Positions 56,900 through 64,000 of a DNA stretch of 64,000 bases are shown here, in pieces. Position 1 is the stretch's first letter, and the number at the start of each line of letters is the position of its first letter. Under the pieces are notes generated by a model. It saw only the letters and a program-made list of their open reading frames with translations. It had not been told where the DNA came from and ran no database searches. Both the position numbers and the translations under genes were made by a program. The DNA lies in assembly GCA_028571685.1 (NCBI GenBank), contig CM053140.1, positions 145,747,701 through 145,811,700 on the forward strand. The letters run 5' to 3'. This DNA comes from Heterohyrax brucei. Its lineage: Eukaryota; Chordata; Mammalia; Hyracoidea; Procaviidae.

Positions 56900-57730
56900 A
56901 TGCACCTGACTTCCTCTAACTTCCTAAGAAGGAAGGAGAATCAAGATCAACAGTTCAAGGCTAATTACTATGAGGCAGAGGCCAGACATACCTTCTCTCT
57001 CCTCCATCTTTATCAATCATCCTGCCTGCGGCACTCTACTCCTCTACCGGGTTTGATAATTCATTGCAATGGCCACACAGAACTCACAGACAACACTCAC
57101 AATTATGGGGTTTTAGCAGGGAAGCAACCATCAGGTTACAGTTCAGGGCCAGGAACACTCAGATACAGTTCTTCAATCAGGACTGCTTCTCAGCTGTGGC
57201 TGCAGACACACTTATTTCTGGTCCCTCAGGCTCTGCCTCTGCTAGGGCAAATCTCTGCCATTAAGTGTCCCAAAACATCCTACTCTTAGAAAGCCTTGGC
57301 TGAAGGTGCTCAGCACTAGCTTCAGGGGTCAACAAACCTCGCTCCACCAAGTGCCAAGAGCCATGCTATTCTTTCAACACGACTTCTGACAAAGGAACTC
57401 AGCTTTCTCTCACAGCTTAGGCCAGGAAGTTCAATGTCTATCTCCTGCTGGTCTTTCCTCCCGCCTTTTCACTGCAACCACTTCCCAGTGCCTTCAGTGT
57501 TTCTGCTCTTTCTCTGTGTCTGTTGGTATGTGTCTTGGTCTCCCTGTTCTAGGAGCTTCAAGGCAGTGATATCCCAGGTCCAAAAGATGCACTTGGCTCT
57601 AGACTCTCCTTCCTTAGTGGTGATGAACACCTATTTTCCCATCTCTGGATGGCTCATTTTTAAGACTTGAGGGATGGCAAAACTGACCAGTGCCCTTGGT
57701 AGATCACAATTATCTCAGTTGCATAGTCCC
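56900..57730 (-). other. Possible LTR-like repeat, antisense
   Basis: Blocks such as GATAATTCATTGCAATGGCC and CACACAGAACTCACAGACA, then TTATGGGGTTTTAGCAGGGA recall the antisense order of a mammalian LTR, but I cannot find its ends or name it. A 129-codon frame at 56900-57289 has no family resemblance. Confidence 0.3.
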
Positions 57731-57930
57731 ACTCAATCACGTGAGTGGGAGTTCCAAGACCATGGTGAGAAAGACCACACCAACAAGATCCATCACACCA
57801 CAGGAGGTCAAGATAGGCCTTATTGAAAAGATAATAGTAAGGCAAAGACCTGAAAAAGGGGAAGGAGTAAGCCATGTATATATCTGGGAGATGTTTATTC
57901 CAGACAAAGGGAGTGAGATTCCAGGGAAGA

Positions 57931-58098
57931 GGAAACCCTGGTGGTGTAGTGGTTAAGGGCTACATCTGCTAGCCAAAAGAGTGGTAGTTCAAATCTACCA
58001 GGTGCTCCTTGGAAACTCTATGGGGCAGTTCTACCCTGACCTATAGGATAACTAGGAGTTGGAATTCACTCAACAGCAGTGAGTTTGGTTTGGTTTTC
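57931..58098 (+). repeat. AfroSINE, sense, with short target duplication
   Basis: GGAAACCCTGGTGGTGTAGT to a complete tail GAGTTGGAATTCACTCAACA. AGGGAAGA occurs at 57923-57930 and 58100-58107. First of four sense copies in 1.2 kb. Confidence 0.96.
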
Positions 58099-58432
58099 TA
58101 GGGAAGAAGTCAAGGCATCTTGACACACAGAGGACATTAAAAGACTAAATGAGATGCTTAGGTAGTGAGTAGAGACAGAAAAAAAAGACCACCAATAACT
58201 GAGCCCTGGTGCACTACAATTTTAAGAGATGGGGGAAAGAAGGGGAACCAGCAAAAGCTAAGAAGGAGAAACCAGTTAGGTAGCAGTAAAACCAAGAAAG
58301 TAAGATGTCCTGGAGCCAAAAGCAAGAAGGGGAAGGAGGGATCAGCTCTACCCAACGCTGTGGAGAGTTCTAGTAAAACGAACACCTGTGCAGTAGACTG
58401 TCTTGAAGACTGCTATATTTCTTCCCACTCGC

Positions 58433-58602
58433 CATTTAAGTCCTGGTCGTGCAGGTATCAACCAAACAGCTGCTAACCAAAACGCTGGCAGTTCAAATTT
58501 ACTAGCTGCTTCTTGGAAATCCTTTAGGGTAGTTCTGTTCTATTCCCTAGGTTCACTATGGGTCAGAACCTACAGCAATGGGTTTAGTTTGGGGTTTTTC
58601 CT
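58433..58602 (+). repeat. AfroSINE, sense, head rearranged
   Basis: The head is shortened (TAAGTCCTGGTCGTGCAGGT, then CAGCTGCTAACCAAAACG). Body and tail (GGGTCAGAACCTACAGCAAT) are normal. Confidence 0.85.
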
Positions 58603-58617
58603 TCCTAAGCCCAAAAG

Positions 58618-58785
58618 CAGAAACCCTGGTAGCATGGTGATTAAGTGCTATGTCTGCTAACCAAAAAAGGTCAGCAGCTCAAATCTGCCAAGTGCTCCTT
58701 GGAAACTATAGGGCAGTTCTGCTTTGTCTTATAGGGTCACCATGAGTCAGCACCAACTCAGTGGCAGTGGGTTTGGTTTTGTGTA
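58618..58785 (+). repeat. AfroSINE, sense
   Basis: CAGAAACCCTGGTAGCATGG, GTCAGCAGCTCAAATCTGCC and a tail ATGAGTCAGCACCAACTCAG, 15 bp downstream of the preceding copy in the same orientation. Confidence 0.95.
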
Positions 58786-58920
58786 AACCACAAAGCTTCA
58801 ATTATGGAACAAAGTAATGAGTATATTGTATTTTAAAGCCTAAAAAGTAACTTAGAATGAAAATAGATCAGAAATCTCATAATTTATGTGGTCACCATAT
58901 TTGTATGCCTATTTGTCTAT

Positions 58921-59082
58921 GGAAACCCTGGTGGCACAGTGGTTAAGAGCTATGGCTGCTGATCCAGAGGTGAGCAGTTCAGATCCACCAGGCACTCCTA
59001 GACAACTCTTTAGGGCAGTTCCACTCTGTTATCCAGGGTCACCATAAGTTGTCATCGACTCAACAGCAATGACTTGGGTAAT
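58921..59082 (+). repeat. AfroSINE, sense
   Basis: GGAAACCCTGGTGGCACAGT, GAGCAGTTCAGATCCACCAG and a tail CACCATAAGTTGTCATCGAC. Confidence 0.94.
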
Positions 59083-59225
59083 TGCCTACACCTATATGGT
59101 ACATCAATAACAATTAAATCTCACCAAGGATTCTGCTGGAGAAGGAAAAGACAAGAAAAATCTTATATGGGTAAGAAATGTAATAAATCAAAGGTAAAAA
59201 GATTAGAGATGGACTGCTTCAACCC

Positions 59226-59275
59226 AAACCAAACCCATTGCCATGGAGTTGATTTCAACTCATGGTGACCCTAAA
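59226..59275 (-). repeat. AfroSINE tail fragment, antisense
   Basis: AAACCAAACCCATTGCCATG and GTTGATTTCAACTCATGGTG, tail only; a dead-on-arrival 5' truncation. Confidence 0.82.
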
Positions 59276-59360
59276 GAAACAACCAAAAGAAAAGGAAAAC
59301 TTAGAATCAAAGCAACTCACTTTTTTAACGAGCCATTTAGTTTCTAGGAAAGTCTTTTCA

Positions 59361-59415
59361 CATTGTTGTTATTAGTTGCCATCAAGTCAGTTCCAATTCA
59401 CGGAGACTACCATGT
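59361..59415 (-). repeat. RTE or SINE tail fragment, antisense
   Basis: TTGTTGTTATTAGTTGCCAT and CAAGTCAGTTCCAATTCACG. The (GTT)n start favours an RTE source over a SINE. Confidence 0.7.
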
Positions 59416-60275
59416 GCTGCCAGTATTTCATTTTGATCTTATCTGTCTGTGGTTCTCAATCCAAAATCTTTAACCTATGCTTCTGTGTTGAACTTAGTTT
59501 GAGACCTATCAATTTCTCATCATTCTCTCCAATTTTCCTACTTCTCCCAACGCCTGGAAACTCTCAAGTTGCAATTATTTTTGGATTTTTCTCTTACTAA
59601 ACTCTCCATTGTCCTTGCCTTTCGGTTTTAAAATATTTATACTGGCACTTGAAGTACTCCTGCTCCACTGACTCTGTGCAACTTGTGTATCCGCTTCTTG
59701 ACTTCTGGGTTCAGACCTTCTGGAGATTAGGAACTGGCCTGGGAGCTTTATCTTTTACAGTTGGTTTGAACTCTTTACACATACAGCTCTTGTACTTTAT
59801 ATTGCCTACCTTTCAAAAAGATATTCCTACCTAACCTCTCTTTCTTCCAATCTATTCTGAGGAGAGGTGACAGTCTTATTCTCCTGAAATATAGGTGCTC
59901 TTTCCTCTCCCACTTCTCTCACCCACTGTCCCTGAACGTCAAGCTGTTAGTATGCATGTATACTTCTATCAGTTTTTCCATTTAACTTCTCCCCTCAGCT
60001 TCAGCCAGGTGTCTGCCTCCCACACTTAGAAATACCTTTTCTGATTTTAAGTTGTTTTCTCCCTGCAGTAGCATTCCTGAAACCCAGATAAAACTTCAAT
60101 TCACGTTGCACTTACTCCTTGTACCACTACCATTATTCACTGTATTCTACCATCCTGCTCTCTAGTTTAATAGTAAGCACATTATCAGAATACAGTGATA
60201 GTTTGCTTACTATTTTTGATCCTCCAATTCTTTCTAGCAGGTGTCACAACTCTCCATTCAAAAATAATAATAATA
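59416..60275. other. Unassigned pyrimidine-rich spacer
   Basis: Plus strand is rich in T and C; no gene or repeat family identified. Confidence 0.35.
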
Positions 60276-60360
60276 AAACCAAACCCATTGCCATCAAGTC
60301 AATTGCAACTCAGTGCGACCCTATAGGACATAGTAGAACTGTCCCAGATGATTTTCACTG
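60276..60360 (-). repeat. AfroSINE, antisense, 5'-truncated
   Basis: AAACCAAACCCATTGCCATC to GTAGAACTGTCCCAGATGAT; head absent. It is preceded by a short AATAATAAT run. Confidence 0.88.
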
Positions 60361-61247
60361 TCAACAGGGGCACTGTCTGAGAATCCACTAACATCTAAAA
60401 TAAGATCAAGGAATTCATTGTTACTTTCTAAGTCTTGCCCTCCCCATTCACAGTGGTTGGCAAACCACAAAGTATTTAGTAAAACTAGTTTAACAAGATC
60501 ATTAAAAGCAGATAATGCTCTATTGTTTCTCTGATTTACCAAAGCTGGCTTTGGTAAAACATATTTAACATCTACTGAACTCTAGTCCACTAGATTATGC
60601 TGCTTTGGGTTCAGACTCTCTGTGATTCTCCTTACTGCCAAAGATATAATAAATTTTATGACTCCAGATGAGACTTCTTTTCTGAATGCCAAACTTATAT
60701 ATCCAGTTGCCTATTTATTCAACACCTCCACTTGGATAACTAATCGACTTGTTCAAACCTGAGCTCTTATTATCCATAATTCCTCCTCAAAAAAAAAAAC
60801 TATCCTACCACTTCTAGCTCAGTTGATGGCAACTTCCAGTTGCTCGAGCCAAACATCTTAGAGTCATCCTTGAATCTTCTCTGTCTCTCTAACTCAATAT
60901 GTAATCTCAAAAAATTGTATTGGGTCTACCTTCAGAATATATACAGAGTTCAAGCAATTTCTACCGCTGTCATTACTACCATCTTGATCCAACCCACCAT
61001 TCTCTCTCCTGGATTAATATCATAGCATGCTACCTAGTCTCCCTGATTCCATTCTTGCAATGGTCACCTTGTTCCTCTGCTCTGAACCTCTCAATGGCTT
61101 CCCATCTCTTGCAGAGTAAAAACAACAGTCCTTACAATGATCTACAAGATCCCACATGAACTAGGACTCTTTGTATGTTCAACTGTATCCCACGCTAGCC
61201 TTTCCTTCAGTTATCCTTTTTTTTTTAACCATACTGGCCTTGTTCCT

Positions 61248-61417
61248 GGAAACCCTGGTGGTATAATGGTTAACTGCTACAGCTGCTAACTGAAAGGTTG
61301 GCAGTTCAAATCCACCAGGCTCCTTGGAAACTCTCTGGGGCAGTTCTACTTTGTCCTTTAGGGTCACTATGAATTGGAATCCACTTGATGGCAGTGGGGG
61401 CTTTTTTGGTTTGGGCC
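61248..61417 (+). repeat. AfroSINE, sense, inside L2
   Basis: CTGGAAACCCTGGTGGTATA, GGCAGTTCAAATCCACCAGG and a tail CACTATGAATTGGAATCCAC. Its A-box and B-box regions are well kept. Confidence 0.95.
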
Positions 61418-61447
61418 TTTTTCCTAAGGTACAATCTACCACAGGGT

Positions 61448-61480
61448 TCTTTGTTTTGTTTTGTTTTGTTTTGTTTTTCT
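61448..61480 (+). repeat. (TTTTG)n microsatellite
   Basis: About six TTTTG/GTTTT units within the L2 remnant. Confidence 0.9.
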
Positions 61481-61689
61481 GAAATGCTGTCCTCACTGCT
61501 ATCTTTATGGCTAACTCCTAATCCCCCTTCAAGGTCATGTTCAAATGTTTCCTTATCACCGAGAATTCCAAATTGCAATCTTTTACTGTTTAACAATCCT
61601 TATCCCTCTCCCCTGTTGTATTTTCCTTCCACAGCATTTGTCACTGAGGATGTCATGAGAATGTGCTTCACAGTTATCCAACTACCAGA

Positions 61690-62098
61690 TACTAATTGGC
61701 CAAGGGACCCGGCTGTTGCACTATGAAACCCATCCCTGCATTTGTACCAAGACTATGCTTCCCAGAAGCTGCTTCCAATGACTGAGTGTGGCAGGAATGT
61801 TACAGCAGTCTCATTCCTGGGGGAGAGGGGACTTCTCTGTAGCTGACTTTGACTCCAGGACTCTCTGACGGGCTTGCCAAGTCTTCCTTAGACTGTACTG
61901 CCAGCTAAGCTGTTTCCACCCAACTTTCCCTCCCTCTCTCCCTCCCTCAAGTCAGACTTGCACCACAGTCCGACAGTTCCTTCACACTTTCACAGCTCCC
62001 ATCTTTCTGACTTGTTTTCTCTCCTATAGTCATTTCCCTAATAAAATCTTGCACATTTGAAACCACCATGGCATCTGCTTTCAGAACACCCAAACTAA
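61690..62098 (+). mobile_element. Probable LTR, sense, inside L2
   Basis: The 3' part reads CCCTAATAAAATCTTGCACA, a poly-A signal near the end as in many LTRs, followed by TGGCATCTGCTTTCAGAACA. L2 sequence is continuous on either side. The left boundary is uncertain and the family unidentified. Confidence 0.5.
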
Positions 62099-62270
62099 GA
62101 CTATCCTACTCTATTTCATTTATTAATGTTTATCTTTTATTGCCCACTAGCATATAAGTTCCATGGGAGCAGAAATTTTGTTCAGCCACCCATCTCAAAC
62201 ACCTAGGACAGTGCCTGACACATCATAGGTGCTAAATAAATACATGTAGAATGAATGAATAAGTAATGCT

Positions 62271-63049
62271 TTTAAAAATATTAACAAACGTGACTACTGA
62301 CAACTAAATAAATGAATAAACATAAGGTGATGAGACCAAACCAGTTGACCCAGTCTTGCTCACTTCCTCCGAGAGTCTCTGATTGTGTTCTCATACCTAG
62401 TTCTCCCCCTGCACTGGAAAACCCTTGGGTTTTCCTATAGCAGAAATGAGACTGAAGATGCAAACTGTTTTTAGGAAAAGATCCAGACTAATAATTGGAT
62501 GACTGCCCATCTGTTCTGGGCAGAAAATATGCGGTTCTGACTGAGATATTTATCCCCACTACTCTCTTGGCTTCAGTTTCAGCCAGGAGTTGAAGATACA
62601 CAAAATCAAAGTTTTGAAGGTTTGACTTTTTTTTTTAAGTTTAAATATTCATCCAATTATAATCAACCTAAGCCAATTCTCCAATTTTCTAGTCTGCCCA
62701 AGTCTCATTTGGGAACATCTGAGCAAAGACAAACTACTTTCAAGTATGATTTCAGACTCATAAAATCAGTGAATTTCACCTTGGGGTTACTGTGTGGGAG
62801 TACAGGCTGTTTGGTTAGGTAGCTCCAGATGACAATATGTGAAAGTCTTTTCTGCTAGGGCTATTCAGTTTCCCCAGAGGAGATTTCTACAGGGTTCTGC
62901 CTAACTGTTTTACACCCAGCCCCAAGTGTTCTGAAACCTGGCTGGATAAGGTGGGTGAGGAGTCTGTTTCTCGTGACAAGTGACTTAACCTTCAGCTTGT
63001 GCCTCACCATGCCCTGAGCACTTGGCAAGCCTTGATTAATGCCCATTAG
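62271..63049. other. Unassigned spacer
   Basis: No recognised feature. Confidence 0.4.
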
Positions 63050-63225
63050 AAAACCTTGGCTTTGCTACTTATTAGCTATGAGGCAAATTACCTCTCTGAG
63101 CCTCAGTTTCCTTGTTTTTAAAAAGGGATAATAGCACCTATCTCTCAGCACCTTATAAGATAAGCAGCATGTGCAAACATTTGCCTAGAGAAAGAGACCA
63201 TGTAACAAATGTTACCTATTATTAT
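63050..63225 (+). mobile_element. MIR SINE, sense
   Basis: TTGGCTTTGCTACTTATTAG, CTCTCTGAGCCTCAGTTTCC and AAAAAGGGATAATAGCACC are the MIR body and core. GTTACCTATTATTATTAC is its 3' end. Confidence 0.9.
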
Positions 63226-64000
63226 TACTGATATAAAAAATGCAAAGGAATTTAAACCGTATGTTCAGTGTTTGGGTTGTCCTTTTAACCTCTTCAGCTG
63301 AATGCTGATATGAAGGTGCCGGCAGCATCTGAACATGTAATAATGAAGTAGGTGGTAATTAGAGCTTGCTTGATCTGAATTTAATTAAAGAAATGATACA
63401 TGAAAGAAAACAAAGTACATTGTGAAGCGTCTCAGCCTCTGCTTTGACCTAAAGTTTTCATTGGGCTTGCCTGCCTTTTTCTCAAAGGTGAGAAAATACC
63501 TACGTCAGGTGTCAGGCGGTGCAGTTACAGAACATTTCATCCCACTGTCAGAGACTCATTCCTTTCTCTTGCATAACCAAGGAGGTCAAAACGGCACCTT
63601 CCTGCAAGCCTGGAGTGTCATTTCTGAACAGGGTTCAAGAAAGAACTTTATTTCAGAGAAATCCAAGTCCGGAAGTTAACAGAGGGGCGGGCTTGAGGTA
63701 TAACCTACACTGAACACTGGTGGGGGCCAAATTCTTAATATAGTGACATTAACACCTTTGAATTCTCCATGACCAAAAGATTCCAAAATTTGAAGCAAAC
63801 TGCTAAAGGAGGAAGGGAGTAGGGGGAACAGCTTGACATAAATCTGTCACTATCTGAAGTTTCAAAATAACTATAGAGAATTTTTTTATTATGATCCAAA
63901 GGCCATTTAAGAAAAAAAGGCAGTAAATGACTTGGCACTTTTGCCCCAAAATGAGGCGCTCTGTGTAAGCTCTGGAGCCAAAGTGCAAGTAAACTAACTT
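63226..64000. other. Unassigned spacer to window end
   Basis: No gene or repeat recognised. An 85-codon plus frame at 63422-63679 overlaps a second frame and has no family resemblance. Confidence 0.4.

Larger units (their letters stand above)
60640..62270 (+). mobile_element. L2 LINE, sense, interrupted
   Basis: L2 order can be followed in pieces. CTTATATATCCAGTTGCCTA and GTTGCTCGAGCCAAACATCT come first, then AATGGCTTCCCATCTCTTGC and GATCTACAAGATCCCACATG. After the SINE comes TGGCTAACTCCTAATCC. The 3' end is at 62140-62268 with CTAGGACAGTGCCTGACACA and GAATGAATGAATAAG. A SINE (61248) and a probable LTR (61690-62098) interrupt it. Confidence 0.72.

Noticed and set aside
57931..57995. tRNA gene suggested by A-box and B-box sequences
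   Set aside because: The tRNA-like head belongs to the SINE, lacks a complete cloverleaf, and recurs dozens of times.
61385..61726. 113-codon plus-strand frame
   Set aside because: It spans a SINE tail, a (TTTTG)n run and L2 sequence.
63300..63420. Possible conserved enhancer with TAATTA-type homeodomain sites
   Set aside because: Such motifs are common in AT-rich DNA and conservation cannot be judged from one sequence.
1..64000. CRISPR arrays, bacterial operons, plasmid or phage functions
   Set aside because: No regularly spaced direct repeats, ribosome-binding sites or dense long genes; the repeat content is that of a mammalian nuclear genome.

Overview
This window looks like non-coding nuclear DNA from an afrotherian mammal of the paenungulate group, most likely an elephant. 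The main evidence is about forty copies of one tRNA-derived SINE. It begins with a pol III A-box-like block ending in TGGTTAAGTGCTA, carries a B-box-like GTTCAAATCC, has a central CCTTGGAAACTCTATGGGGC block, and ends in a tail reading ATGAGTCGGAATCGACTC followed by TTTGGTTT. That is the AfroSINE family. RTE-clade (BovB-like) LINEs occur alongside it, and their 3' end matches the SINE tail. The species call comes from recalled family features, not from a search. A manatee or hyrax cannot be excluded from the sequence alone.

I find no protein-coding gene, RNA gene, CpG island or bacterial-type operon that I can support. Nearly every long open frame lies inside a retroelement, a simple repeat, or the opposite strand of a transposase. 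Two unassigned frames (9682-10074 minus and 55326-55495 plus) are described as weak candidates only.

Layout: 1-12 kb holds a MaLR-type LTR, scattered SINEs, an old L1 on the minus strand (4.3-6.5 kb) and a hairpin element at 2990-3128. 11.8-17 kb holds two more copies of the hairpin family and two RTE elements in opposite orientations, the first with the longest open frame of the window (276 codons). 17.4-30 kb holds an LTR split by an L1 tail, a compound tRNA-like SINE, a triply nested RTE/SINE/RTE/L1 block (22.1-25.6 kb) and an L2. 30-40 kb holds RTE fragments, LTRs, an L2 interrupted by other elements, and the 3' end of an L1 with its 3' UTR. 40-45 kb is the least repetitive part, with a purine-rich tract and a Tigger-like DNA transposon. 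45.7-52.8 kb is the densest part: a palindromic mariner derivative, a second Tc1/mariner-superfamily transposase relic of a different type, four MaLR-type LTRs or pieces, one further LTR-like repeat, and a nearly complete RTE. 52.8-64 kb holds SINEs, a (TG)n tract, two MIRs and another interrupted L2.

The elements do not form a pathway. What the window records is insertion history: L2, MIR and old L1 at the bottom, then DNA transposons and MaLR-type LTRs, then RTE, L1 and SINE insertions on top. Several insertions have readable target-site duplications that fix their order. The most unusual items are the palindromic mariner, the transposase relic at 46960-47850 that resembles an insect-type Tc1/mariner protein, and the three-copy hairpin family.
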